From Arthrobacter sp. EM1 (GTDB lineage Bacteria; Actinomycetota; Actinomycetes; Actinomycetales; Micrococcaceae): a DNA stretch of 64,000 nt. Below the pieces are notes generated by a model that did not search any database, was not told where the DNA came from, and saw only the letters and a program-made list of their open reading frames with translations. Positions 1-8,008 of this stretch are shown one piece after another; the stretch's first letter is position 1; the number at the start of each line of letters is the position of its first letter. Where the stretch lies: the NCBI RefSeq assembly GCF_029964055.1, contig NZ_CP124836.1:620001-684000 (forward strand). The letters run 5' to 3'. The position numbers and the translations under genes are program-made.

Positions 1-223
1 CTCGCAGCTTATTCAATTCAGCCACCCGCTGGTGACGTCGCCCATCGGGGTTTTGGTCCGCTTTTGAGACGAACGGCACATTCCGCGCGGGAGTGAGGCG
101 GGAGTGAGGCGGGAGGGTGGGCGGGGCCCGGACTGCTTCGGATCAGTGCCCGCAGCGGTGCCCGTTGCCTGCTCCGACGCCGGTTCAGGGCTCTGTGCGC
201 CGGTGTCGGCTAAAGTAGCCGTG
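1..223. other. Upstream non-coding stretch with short tandem repeat
   Basis: No gene is supported here. An 11-bp unit GGGAGTGAGGC occurs twice in tandem at 89-99 and 100-110, with a partial third copy to about 117. The far end leads into the promoter of the manC-like gene. A small ATG frame on the minus strand is not convincing. Confidence 0.6.
211..216 (+). promoter_or_regulatory. -10 hexamer TAAAGT, likely leaderless start of manC
   Basis: TAAAGT ends 7 nt before the ATG at 224. No Shine-Dalgarno lies between, so transcription and translation probably start together. Confidence 0.5.
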
Positions 224-1381
224 ATGACTACAGACAAAGTGACAAGCCAGGACGCGCTGCAGGGTACGGCTCAGGGCCCGGCCCTGAGCCGGTTTATTGC
301 GGTGATTCCGGCAGGCGGAGTGGGGACCCGCCTCTGGCCCCTGTCACGAGCGGCAGCCCCCAAGTTCCTTCATGACCTCACGGGCTCGGGCAGCACGCTG
401 CTGAGATCGACGTACGACCGGCTGGAGCCGCTCGCCGGCAAGCACATGCTTGTGGTAACCGGGAAGGCGCACCGGGATGCAGTCTGCCGGCAGTTGCCCG
501 AGATCGATGACGCGGACCTGGTGCTGGAGAGCGAGCCGAAGGACTCCGGCGCCGCCATCGGGCTGGCCGCCGCAATCCTGCACGAACGCGATCCGGACAC
601 CATCATGGGCTCCTTCGCCGCGGACCAAGTGATCAGCCCCGACGAGCTGTTCCATGCAGCCGTGCGGGAAGCCATCCATGCGGCCGCGGCCGGCAAGATC
701 GTTACCATCGGCATTAAGCCAACCCACCCCTCCACTGGCTTCGGTTACATCCGGTCGGGCAAAAACCTCGGCGTCGACGGGGCCCCCAGTGCCCAGGCCG
801 TTGTTGAGTTCGTGGAGAAGCCCAGCGAAGAGGTTGCCCAGGAGTACCTCGACAGCGGCGATTACGTCTGGAACGCCGGGATGTTTGTGGCTCCCGTCGC
901 GCTGATGCTCAAACACCTCGAAGCCAACCAGCCCGAGCTCTACGCCGGCGTGCAGGAAATCGCCAAGGCCTGGGACACCCCGCAGCGCGACGAGGTCCAG
1001 GCCCGGGTCTGGCCCACCCTGCCCAAGATCGCCATTGACTACGCCGTGGCCGAACCGGCAGCCGCCGCGGGCGACGTCGCCGTCGTTCCCGGTACTTTCC
1101 GCTGGGACGACGTCGGTGACTTCGCCTCGGTGGGCCGGCTCAACAGCGCCAAGGAAGTTAAGGACGTGACAGTGATCGGTGAGGGCGCCCGCGTCTTCAC
1201 CGAGGACGCCAGCGGTGTGGTGGTCTCCGACACCAAGCGTGTGATCGCCCTGATCGGGATCAAGGACGTGGTGGTGGTTGACACCCCGGATGCCCTGCTC
1301 GTGATGCACAAAGAGCATTCGCAGCGGGTCAAGCAGGCCGTTGATGCGCTCAAGGCCAGCGGCGACACGGACGTCCTCTAG
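224..1381 (+). CDS. manC: Mannose-1-phosphate guanylyltransferase
   Basis: The enzyme makes GDP-mannose from mannose-1-phosphate and GTP in the cytoplasm, for mannosylated glycans and lipids. The 385-aa product carries the nucleotidyltransferase signature GGVGTRLWPLSR at residues 31-42, followed by PKFL, and a later FVEKPS motif. The fold continues through WNAGMF and the left-handed helix region. It lacks the fused C-terminal isomerase domain of type II enzymes, so it is the short actinobacterial form. An upstream in-frame ATG at 104 would add 40 unconserved residues; ATG 224 fits the -10 hexamer at 211. manA lies near the other end of the window. Confidence 0.9.
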   Translation: MTTDKVTSQDALQGTAQGPALSRFIAVIPAGGVGTRLWPLSRAAAPKFLHDLTGSGSTLLRSTYDRLEPLAGKHMLVVTGKAHRDAVCRQLPEIDDADLVLESEPKDSGAAIGLAAAILHERDPDTIMGSFAADQVISPDELFHAAVREAIHAAAAGKIVTIGIKPTHPSTGFGYIRSGKNLGVDGAPSAQAVVEFVEKPSEEVAQEYLDSGDYVWNAGMFVAPVALMLKHLEANQPELYAGVQEIAKAWDTPQRDEVQARVWPTLPKIAIDYAVAEPAAAAGDVAVVPGTFRWDDVGDFASVGRLNSAKEVKDVTVIGEGARVFTEDASGVVVSDTKRVIALIGIKDVVVVDTPDALLVMHKEHSQRVKQAVDALKASGDTDVL

Positions 1382-1434
1382 CCTCGGGATCCGTAACGCA
1401 CCGGCCGCGATGCAGCTATTTTATCTGCGCTCGC

Positions 1435-1440
1435 TAGAGT
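1435..1440 (+). promoter_or_regulatory. -10 hexamer TAGAGT, likely leaderless start
   Basis: The hexamer ends exactly 6 nt before the GTG start at 1447, and no ribosome binding site is visible. Confidence 0.5.
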
Positions 1441-1446
1441 TATTGG

Positions 1447-2646
1447 GTGCGTAACTACTCTACTGAAGCTGAACCCACCACACTGGTGGGGCCGTGGCTC
1501 GAGCCTCTCCTGCCGGAGCTGATCGCCTTCCGCCGGGACCTGCATGCGCACCCCGAGCTTTCGTTCAAGGAGTTCCGCACCACGGACAAGCTGGCGCAGC
1601 GACTCGAGCAAGCTGGCCTCAAGCCGCGGCGCCTCGCCGGAACGGGCCTGACGGTGGACATCGGGGAGGGCCCGATCGCCACGGCCCTGCGCGGTGATAT
1701 TGATGCCCTCCCCATCATCGAAGAGACGGGGCTTGCCTTCGCCTCGAAGAACCACGGTGTCACCCACGCCTGCGGCCATGATGTGCACACTGCCACCATG
1801 CTCGGCGCGGCGTTGGTCCTGCAGCGGATGCACCAGGAGTCGCCGCTGCGCGGCACCGTGCGGATCATTTTCCAGCCGGCCGAGGAAACCATGCCCGGCG
1901 GTGCGCAGAGCTGTATCGAGCAAGGCGTCCTGGAAGGGGTCCCCCGGATCCTGGCCTTGCATTGTGATCCCCGGATTGAGGTGGGCAAGATCGGCACCCG
2001 GATCGGCGCCATCACCTCCGCCTCGGACACGATCAAGATCGAACTGACCGGCCGTGGCGGCCACACTTCACGGCCGCACCTGACCGAGGAACTCGTCTTT
2101 GCCCTGGCACAGATCGCCGTTAACGTCCCGGCGGTGCTTTCCCGCCGGGTTGACGTGCGCAGCGGGGTGTCAGTGGTCTGGGGCCATATCTCGGCCGGTT
2201 CCGCGCCCAACGCAATCCCGGCCAGCGGCTACATGGCCGGCACCATGCGCTGCCTGGACCGCGACGCCTGGCACAGTGCCGGCGAGATCCTCGACGAGGT
2301 CATCCAGCAGATCGCGGCACCGTACGGCGTTGATGTGCACCTGGAACACACCCGAGGCGTGCCTCCCGTGGTGAACTCCGAACACGAAACCGCACTGATT
2401 GAAGCCGCGGCCCGTGCCGAAATCGGCGAAGGCGCAGTCGTCCTGACGCCCCAGTCCATGGGCGGTGAAGACTTTGCCTGGTTCCTGGCCGACCTTCCCG
2501 GCGCCATGATGCGGCTCGGCACCAAGACCCCCGGCGGCGAGGAGTACGATCTGCACCGCGGTGACTACATCCTGGATGAACGTGCCCTGGGCCTGGGTGT
2601 TAAGGTGCTTACGGCCGCTGCGCTGCGAACCCTGCGCGACCTCTAG
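1447..2646 (+). CDS. M20 family amidohydrolase (metallo-aminoacylase type)
   Basis: The 399-aa product belongs to the M20D amidohydrolases, cytoplasmic metalloenzymes that cleave N-acyl amino acids or related amides. Metal-site motifs are visible: RRDLHAHPELSFKE near residue 27, GDIDALPI near residue 83, ACGHDVHTATMLGAA near residue 106, and FQPAEE near residue 140. SMGGEDFAWF near the C-terminus is typical of the family. The start is GTG. The gene stands alone after manC with its own promoter. The natural substrate (N-acetyl-cysteine, hippurate, IAA-amino acid or another) cannot be told from sequence. Confidence 0.88.
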   Translation: MRNYSTEAEPTTLVGPWLEPLLPELIAFRRDLHAHPELSFKEFRTTDKLAQRLEQAGLKPRRLAGTGLTVDIGEGPIATALRGDIDALPIIEETGLAFASKNHGVTHACGHDVHTATMLGAALVLQRMHQESPLRGTVRIIFQPAEETMPGGAQSCIEQGVLEGVPRILALHCDPRIEVGKIGTRIGAITSASDTIKIELTGRGGHTSRPHLTEELVFALAQIAVNVPAVLSRRVDVRSGVSVVWGHISAGSAPNAIPASGYMAGTMRCLDRDAWHSAGEILDEVIQQIAAPYGVDVHLEHTRGVPPVVNSEHETALIEAAARAEIGEGAVVLTPQSMGGEDFAWFLADLPGAMMRLGTKTPGGEEYDLHRGDYILDERALGLGVKVLTAAALRTLRDL

Positions 2647-2745
2647 CCGGCAGGCTTCCAAAGCCGGAGGTGGACACCTCGTTCCGGGCCGGGTAGATCG
2701 GCGGGAGCGAATGGCCACCAGGCCGGTTGAACGCAGTTAGCCCTC

Positions 2746-2790
2746 CCGCATTTGAATTGCGCACAATTGAGTTGTGCACAATTGAATTGT
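2746..2790 (+). promoter_or_regulatory. Tandem OhrR operator
   Basis: Two adjacent 15-bp units sit at 2761-2775 (gcacaattgagttgt) and 2776-2790 (gcacaattgaattgt). They match at 14 of 15 positions and each is an inverted repeat around ACAATT-AATTGT. A degenerate third unit precedes them at 2746-2760. This matches the known tandem OhrR boxes of Bacillus subtilis in period and sequence. The boxes run up to the ribosome binding site of ohrR, so OhrR should repress its own operon. Confidence 0.85.
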
Positions 2791-2806
2791 GGAGTATGTT
2801 TATTTC

Positions 2807-3301
2807 ATGAGCGAAACACAGCACTCCGCGGACGCGGGCAGCCAGACCGCCGCACCCGACGCCGCCGGAATCGACGCCCCGCGCTTGAACCGCCAGGTGT
2901 GTTTCGCCATGTATTCCGCAACACGGGCCACGACGGCGGCGTATCGGCCGATGCTCGAAGAGCTTGGCCTGACCTACCCGCAGTACCTCGTCATGATGGT
3001 GCTGTGGGAAGCGCAGCCGCGCAGCGTCCGCGAGTTGGGGGCCGAGCTCGCACTTGATTCGGGAACGCTCTCGCCGCTGCTGAAGCGGCTTGAAGCCCTT
3101 GGCCTGGTGCGGCGTCTGCGCTCTTCGGCCGATGAGCGCCGCGTGGAGGTCTTCCTCACCGCTGACGGCGCTGCCCTGAGCGCGAAAGCCGCGGAAATCC
3201 CGCAGCGGCTCGCGGCGGCCGCCGGCCTGTCGGCTGTTGAACTCGACCAATTGCGTGACACCTTGGGCCGGCTCACCGCCGCACTGCAGGCACCCCGCTA
3301 G
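2807..3301 (+). CDS. ohrR: OhrR, MarR-family organic hydroperoxide sensor-repressor
   Basis: This redox-sensing repressor is released from DNA when organic peroxides oxidise its reactive cysteine. The 164-aa product has a single cysteine, Cys32, in the diagnostic context RQVCFAMYSATR, followed by LGLTYPQYLVMMVLWE as in Bacillus OhrR. A winged helix follows, with DSGTLSPLLKRLEALGLV as the recognition region and a DERR wing. The N-terminal tail of about 25 residues is longer than usual. ATG 2807 is preferred over GTG 2789 because GGAG at 2791-2794 precedes it. The sole cysteine implies the 1-Cys mechanism with a low-molecular-weight thiol, probably mycothiol here. The gene is the first of an operon with ohr. 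Confidence 0.93.
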   Translation: MSETQHSADAGSQTAAPDAAGIDAPRLNRQVCFAMYSATRATTAAYRPMLEELGLTYPQYLVMMVLWEAQPRSVRELGAELALDSGTLSPLLKRLEALGLVRRLRSSADERRVEVFLTADGAALSAKAAEIPQRLAAAAGLSAVELDQLRDTLGRLTAALQAPR

Positions 3302-3347
3302 CCCGCACAATTTTTCCCGAATTTCCCGCCAACAGATTGGACCGCGC

Positions 3348-3779
3348 ATGAAGACTCTATACACCGCCGAGGCGCTGGCCTCGGGCGAAGGCCGCGACGG
3401 CACCGCCGTCACCAAGGACGGCAAACTTAACGTCGCGCTGGCAAGCCCGGTGGAACTGGGCGGCAGCGGCGAGGGCACCAACCCCGAGCAGCTCTTTGCC
3501 GCCGGCTACGCAGCCTGCTTCCACTCCGCGCTGCGGCTCGTTGGCCGCCAGCAGCACGCCGACCTCACAGACTCCGCCGTCGCCGCGAAGATCCACCTGG
3601 GCGCCCTGGCCGATGGAGCCGGCTACGGCATCGCCGCAGAACTCGAGATCGCCCTGCCCGCCGTGGACCGGGCCACCGCCGAGGCCCTCGTGGCCAAGGC
3701 GCACGAAGTCTGCCCCTATTCCAATGCCACCCGTGGCAACATCACTGTCGACATCAACATCATGGAGGTAGCCGCATGA
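3348..3779 (+). CDS. ohr: Ohr, organic hydroperoxide reductase
   Basis: This thiol peroxidase of the OsmC/Ohr family reduces organic and fatty acid hydroperoxides. The 143-aa product has both catalytic cysteines: Cys57 in AAGYAACFHSAL and Cys122 in AHEVCPYSNATRGN. The conserved Arg16 (GRDG) and Glu47 (NPEQLF) shape the active site. The gene lies 46 bp after ohrR with no second operator between, so both are transcribed from the OhrR-controlled promoter. Its stop overlaps the start of the next oxidoreductase by 4 bp. Confidence 0.95.
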   Translation: MKTLYTAEALASGEGRDGTAVTKDGKLNVALASPVELGGSGEGTNPEQLFAAGYAACFHSALRLVGRQQHADLTDSAVAAKIHLGALADGAGYGIAAELEIALPAVDRATAEALVAKAHEVCPYSNATRGNITVDINIMEVAA

Positions 3780-4807
3780 GCACCGACACCGAAACCACAG
3801 TCCTTCCCGCCGCCACGCGGGAGATCCAGCTGGCATCCCGGCCGCACGGCCGTCCCGTACCGGAGAATTTCCGCATCGCCGAGACGGCGCTGCCCGAACT
3901 GCAGGACGGCCAGGTCCTGGTCCGCAACCTCTTTATCTCCGTGGACCCCTACATGCGCGGCCGGATGAATGACGTCAAGTCCTACTCGGCGCCCTTTGCC
4001 TTGGACGTCGCGATGGAAGGCGGCGCCGTGGGCGAAGTAATCGCCTCCCGCTCCGCGGACCGTAAGGTGGGCGACGCCGTCGTCCATTCACTGGGATGGC
4101 GTGAATACGCCGTGCTCGACGCCGGAGCCACCTCGCCGGCCCGCACGGACCTGGCACCCGCCTCCGCGTTCCTCGGCGCGCTGGGGATGACCGGCCTGAC
4201 GGCGTACGCGGGCCTGCTCAAGGTGGCCGATTTCAAGGCCGGCGACGCCGTTTTCGTCTCCGGCGCGGCCGGTGCCGTCGGCTCGCTGGTGGGACAGATT
4301 GCCAAGGCCATGGGCGCTTCCCGCGTGATCGGCAGCGCTGGGTCCCCGGAAAAGGTGGCCCGCCTGCTCGAACTCGGCTTCGATGCCGCCTTCAATTACC
4401 ACGACGGACCCGTTGTTGACCAGCTCACCGCCGCCGCAGGCGAAGCGGGCATCGATGTGTACTTCGACAACGTCGGCGGCGAACACCTCGAAGCAGCCCT
4501 GAGTGTGCTCAACGTCGGTGGCCGGGTCGCCATGTGCGGCGCCATCGCGCAGTACAACTCAACCGAGCCCGCGACGGCCCCACGCAACCTTATGCTCGCC
4601 ATCGGCAAGCAGCTGACCCTCAAGGGCTTCCTGGTCGGCGGCTACTGGCAGCACATGAGCGAGTTTGTCCAGACCATGTCCGGTTGGATCGCGGACGGCA
4701 CTGTCAGCTACGACGAGACCATCGTGGACGGACTCGAGAACGCACCGCAGGCCTTTATGGACCTCCTCGATGGTGCCAACACCGGCAAGATGCTGGTCCG
4801 GCTCTAA
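3776..4807 (+). CDS. Zinc-free medium-chain NADP-dependent oxidoreductase (CurA/YfmJ-like)
   Basis: The 343-aa product belongs to the MDR group of prostaglandin/leukotriene and alkenal reductases, which reduce alpha,beta-unsaturated carbonyls with NADPH. It shows SVDPYMRGRM near residue 60, the nucleotide-binding loop VSGAAGAVGSLVGQIAK near residue 160, and VYFDNVGGEHLEAAL near residue 230. The zinc ligands of alcohol dehydrogenases are absent. The ATGA overlap with ohr shows translational coupling. A plausible job is clearing reactive aldehydes and enals formed from lipid hydroperoxides, but this is inferred from context. A terminator follows. Confidence 0.85.
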   Translation: MSTDTETTVLPAATREIQLASRPHGRPVPENFRIAETALPELQDGQVLVRNLFISVDPYMRGRMNDVKSYSAPFALDVAMEGGAVGEVIASRSADRKVGDAVVHSLGWREYAVLDAGATSPARTDLAPASAFLGALGMTGLTAYAGLLKVADFKAGDAVFVSGAAGAVGSLVGQIAKAMGASRVIGSAGSPEKVARLLELGFDAAFNYHDGPVVDQLTAAAGEAGIDVYFDNVGGEHLEAALSVLNVGGRVAMCGAIAQYNSTEPATAPRNLMLAIGKQLTLKGFLVGGYWQHMSEFVQTMSGWIADGTVSYDETIVDGLENAPQAFMDLLDGANTGKMLVRL

Positions 4808-4836
4808 CCGCACACCCCACCTGCCCGCAGGCCGCA

Positions 4837-4873
4837 AGCCCCGCACCGGAATCCACCCGGTGCGGGGCTTTTT
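4837..4873 (+). terminator. Rho-independent terminator of the ohr operon
   Basis: AGCCCCGCACCGG (4837-4849) pairs perfectly with CCGGTGCGGGGCT (4857-4869) across a 7-nt loop and is followed by TTTT. Confidence 0.9.
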
Positions 4874-4951
4874 GTCTACCGCTTGGTAACAAGTTCTCAA
4901 CAATCTGGGAAATCCCTGTGAACTGCGGTACACGGACGTGTTACAGGACAC

Positions 4952-5088
4952 TAAAGTTGCTTTCATCAGTGCGCTTCGGCGCAGTGCTGCGAAATCCATC
5001 AGTGAAAACAGCGTTTCAGCGGCAACCCCGCCAACAGACACTCATTGAGCTTCCGTCGTAGCGCCTACTCTTTTCTCCTGGAGGAAAA
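4952..5088 (+). promoter_or_regulatory. Putative promoter and leader of the nucleoside transporter operon
   Basis: A TAAAGT hexamer at 4952-4957 is the best -10 candidate; no clear -35 is seen. It would give a leader of about 125 nt. TGCGC-TTCG-GCGCA at 4970-4983 forms a small stable UUCG hairpin in it. No known riboswitch class is recognised. The leader ends in an excellent ribosome binding site, GGAGG at about 5080-5084. Confidence 0.4.
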
Positions 5089-6198
5089 TTGAAGAACTCT
5101 CTGCGTGCAACCTTCAAGCGCGGTTCGGTGGCAGGAGTCGCCACCGCCGGCGCGGCTGCGCTGCTCCTCACCGGTTGCGGGGCCGCACCGACAGCCAGCA
5201 GCAGTGCCTCCGCCTCGGCCAGCAACTACACCGGCTGCATCGTGTCCGACTCGGGCGGATTCGACGACCAGTCATTCAACCAGTCCTCCTACGAGGGGCT
5301 GAAGAAGGCCGAGAAGGATCTGGGCATCAAGGTCAACCAGGCCGAGTCCAAGACCAATAACGACTTCGAGCCCAACCTGCGGGCAATGGTCACGGCCGGC
5401 TGCGACCTGACAGTCACTGTCGGCTTCCTGCTCGGCGACGCCACCAAGGCCCAGGCCACGGCGAACCCGGACAAACACTTCGCCATTATCGACTTCGGCT
5501 ATGACACCCCGATCAGCAACGTCAAGCCGATCATTTATGACACGGCCCAGGCCGCCTTCCTGGCGGGCTACCTCGCAGCCGGCACCACCAAGACCGGAAC
5601 GGTCGCCACCTTCGGCGGTATCAAGATCCCCACCGTCACCATCTTTATGGACGGCTATGCCGACGGCGTCAAGTATTACAACGAGAAAAACGGCAAGACC
5701 GTGAAGGTGCTCGGCTGGGACAAGGCCAAGCAGGACGGTTCCTTCACCGGTGACTTCGAAAAGCAGGACAAGGGCAAGCAGTTCACCCAGAACTTCCTGG
5801 ATCAGGGCGCTGACATCGTGATGCCCGTCGCCGGTCCGGTTGGCAAGGGTGCCGGCGCTGCCCTGAAGGAAGCCAAGGCGGCAGGCAAGGACGTTAAGCT
5901 CATCTGGGTTGACTCCGACGGCTTCCTCACGGCACCGGATTACAAGGACATTATGCTTTCCTCCGTGATGAAGCAGATGGGCGAGGCTGTCGAGACCGTT
6001 GTGAAGGAAGACAAGGACGGCAAGTTCACCAACACGCCGTACGTTGGCACCCTCGCGAACGACGGCGTGCAGCTGGCGCCGTTCCACGACCAGGACTCCG
6101 CGGTCCCGGCCGAAGTGAAGACCCAGCTGGAGCAGATCAAAAAGGATATCGCCGACGGCAAGCTGAAGGTTGAATCCGCAGCCAGCCCGAAGCTCTAG
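5089..6198 (+). CDS. BMP-family ABC transporter substrate-binding lipoprotein (nucleoside)
   Basis: This is the extracytoplasmic binding protein of a nucleoside-type ABC importer (BmpA/Med/PnrA family). The 369-aa product has a type II signal with lipobox LLTGC and acylated Cys30, then a Ser/Ala linker. The mature domain contains the family motif CIVSDSGGFDDQSFNQ, followed by GDATKAQATANPDKHF and WVDSDGF. Translation starts at TTG 5089, placed by the strong GGAGG upstream. The ATPase and permease genes follow, and salvage enzymes after those point to nucleosides as cargo. A terminator between this gene and the ATPase lets the binding protein be made in excess. Confidence 0.9.
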   Translation: MKNSLRATFKRGSVAGVATAGAAALLLTGCGAAPTASSSASASASNYTGCIVSDSGGFDDQSFNQSSYEGLKKAEKDLGIKVNQAESKTNNDFEPNLRAMVTAGCDLTVTVGFLLGDATKAQATANPDKHFAIIDFGYDTPISNVKPIIYDTAQAAFLAGYLAAGTTKTGTVATFGGIKIPTVTIFMDGYADGVKYYNEKNGKTVKVLGWDKAKQDGSFTGDFEKQDKGKQFTQNFLDQGADIVMPVAGPVGKGAGAALKEAKAAGKDVKLIWVDSDGFLTAPDYKDIMLSSVMKQMGEAVETVVKEDKDGKFTNTPYVGTLANDGVQLAPFHDQDSAVPAEVKTQLEQIKKDIADGKLKVESAASPKL

Positions 6199-6209
6199 CT
6201 TCCGCCGCT

Positions 6210-6256
6210 AAGCGCCACGGCCCGTCCGGTCATCACCGCACGGGCTGTGGCGCTTT
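6210..6256 (+). terminator. Terminator or attenuator after the binding protein gene
   Basis: AAGCGCCACGGCCCG (6210-6224) pairs with CGGGCTGTGGCGCTT (6241-6255) with one G-U, followed by TTT. It probably gives partial termination before the transporter genes. Confidence 0.85.
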
Positions 6257-6348
6257 TCGTTGAGCGGACCGGCTCCGCCTCCGGCTGCAGGCACTAGGCT
6301 GATCCTGCGGCCCCATCATCCGTCCGGGCCACGACTGCCGGATACTTC

Positions 6349-6354
6349 TAGATT
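6349..6354 (+). promoter_or_regulatory. -10 hexamer TAGATT upstream of the nucleoside ATPase
   Basis: The hexamer lies 10 nt before TTG 6365, so a second, leaderless or near-leaderless transcript could begin after the terminator. Confidence 0.4.
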
Positions 6355-6364
6355 GGTCAGAGTT

Positions 6365-8008
6365 TTGAAACTTGAACTCAAGGGGATCACCAAACGCTTC
6401 GGCTCCCTGGTAGCCAACGACCACATTGACGTGGTGGTTGAGCCCGGGCAGATTCATTGTCTGCTCGGCGAAAACGGCGCGGGCAAGTCCACGCTGATGA
6501 ATGTCCTGTACGGTCTGTACGAGCCGACCGAGGGCCAGATCCTGGTCGACGGCAAACCCGTCACCTTCCGCGGCCCGGGCGACGCCATGGCAGCCGGCAT
6601 CGGGATGGTGCACCAGCACTTTATGCTCGTTCCGGTCTTTACGGTCGCGGAAAACGTCGCCCTGGGAGCGGAAACCACCACGGCCGGGGGGTTCCTGAAC
6701 CTGGATGACACCCGGCGGAAGATCCGGGAAATCTCGGACCGGTACGGCTTTGACGTCGACCCCGATGCCCTGGTGGAGGACCTCCCGGTGGGGGTGCAGC
6801 AGCGCGTAGAAATCATCAAGGCACTCGTCCGCGACGCCAGGGTCCTGATTCTCGATGAACCCACTGCCGTGCTGACCCCGCAGGACACCGATGAGCTGCT
6901 GGACATTATGCGCCAGCTCAAGAGCCACGGCACATCGATTGTCTTCATCTCGCACAAGCTTCGTGAAGTCAAAGCCGTCTCGGACACCATCACTGTGATC
7001 CGGCGGGGCAAGGTCGTTGGTACCGCCGATCCCGGCGCCTCGACGACGGAACTTGCTTCCATGATGGTGGGCCGGGCCGTGAACCTGACCCTGGACAAGG
7101 CCCCGGCGAAGCCCCAGGAGACGACCTTCCAGGTGACGGACCTCACTGTGATTGCGCCCAGCGGCCAGCACGTGGTGGACGGCATCAGCTTCGACATCGC
7201 CCGCGGTGAGATCCTCGCCATCGCCGGCGTCCAGGGCAATGGGCAGACCGAACTGACCGAGGCCATCCTGGGCCTCCAGGACCGGGTCCATGGCTCCATC
7301 CTGCTCGACGGTGCGGAACTTATTGGCCGCAGCGTCAAGGAAGTCCTCAACGCCGGGGTCGGCTTCGTGCCGGAAGACCGCAACGTTGACGGCCTGATCG
7401 GCACCTTCTCGATTGCCGAAAACCTGATTCTTGACCGATACGACCAGGCCCCGTTCGCCAAAGGCATCAGCATGCGGCCGGCCAAGGTCCTGGAGAACGC
7501 CAAGGGCCGGATCGAGGAGTTTGATGTGCGCACTCCCTCGGGTTCGCTCGCGGCTGGCACCTTGTCCGGCGGAAACCAGCAGAAGGTGGTGATGGCCCGG
7601 GAACTCTCCCGGCCGCTGCGGCTCTTCATCGCCTCCCAGCCCACCCGCGGCGTGGACGTCGGGTCCATCGAGTTCCTGCATAAGCGCATCGTGGCCGAGC
7701 GCGACGTTGGCACGCCCGTGATGATCGTCTCCACCGAACTCGATGAAGTCGTCGACCTCGCGGACCGGATCGCAGTGCTCTACAAGGGCAAAATCGTCGG
7801 GATTGTCCCGTCCGGCACCGGCCGCGACGTCCTTGGCCTGATGATGGCCGGGCTCTCCCCGCAGGACGCACACGCCGATTCCGCGGGTAAGCCCGCACCC
7901 GGCGGGCCCGCAGAGAGCCCCGCCGCACCCCCAGCAAAGAACCAGGCGCCCGCCGCGCCGACCGTGCCCGAGTCCGGCTCCGGCGCCGTAGGAGACGACC
8001 ATGAGTGA
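6365..8008 (+). CDS. ABC transporter ATPase with two NBDs (nucleoside importer)
   Basis: This energises the BMP-type nucleoside importer. The 547-aa product holds two ABC domains. NBD1 is competent: Walker A GENGAGKST, a LPVGVQQRVEI signature and Walker B LILDEPTAVLTP. NBD2 is degenerate as usual in this family: GVQGNGQTEL lacks the Walker A lysine and LFIASQPTRGVD lacks the catalytic glutamate, but the signature LSGGNQQKVVMARELS is intact. A Pro/Ala-rich tail of about 60 residues follows. TTG 6365 gives the family N-terminus MKLELKGITKRFG; TTG 6353 is the alternative. The stop overlaps the next permease by 8 bp. Confidence 0.9.
   Translation: MKLELKGITKRFGSLVANDHIDVVVEPGQIHCLLGENGAGKSTLMNVLYGLYEPTEGQILVDGKPVTFRGPGDAMAAGIGMVHQHFMLVPVFTVAENVALGAETTTAGGFLNLDDTRRKIREISDRYGFDVDPDALVEDLPVGVQQRVEIIKALVRDARVLILDEPTAVLTPQDTDELLDIMRQLKSHGTSIVFISHKLREVKAVSDTITVIRRGKVVGTADPGASTTELASMMVGRAVNLTLDKAPAKPQETTFQVTDLTVIAPSGQHVVDGISFDIARGEILAIAGVQGNGQTELTEAILGLQDRVHGSILLDGAELIGRSVKEVLNAGVGFVPEDRNVDGLIGTFSIAENLILDRYDQAPFAKGISMRPAKVLENAKGRIEEFDVRTPSGSLAAGTLSGGNQQKVVMARELSRPLRLFIASQPTRGVDVGSIEFLHKRIVAERDVGTPVMIVSTELDEVVDLADRIAVLYKGKIVGIVPSGTGRDVLGLMMAGLSPQDAHADSAGKPAPGGPAESPAAPPAKNQAPAAPTVPESGSGAVGDDHE

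Noticed and set aside
104..223. Longer start for manC at ATG 104
   Set aside because: The added 40 residues are not family-like, and the -10 hexamer at 211 would lie inside the gene.
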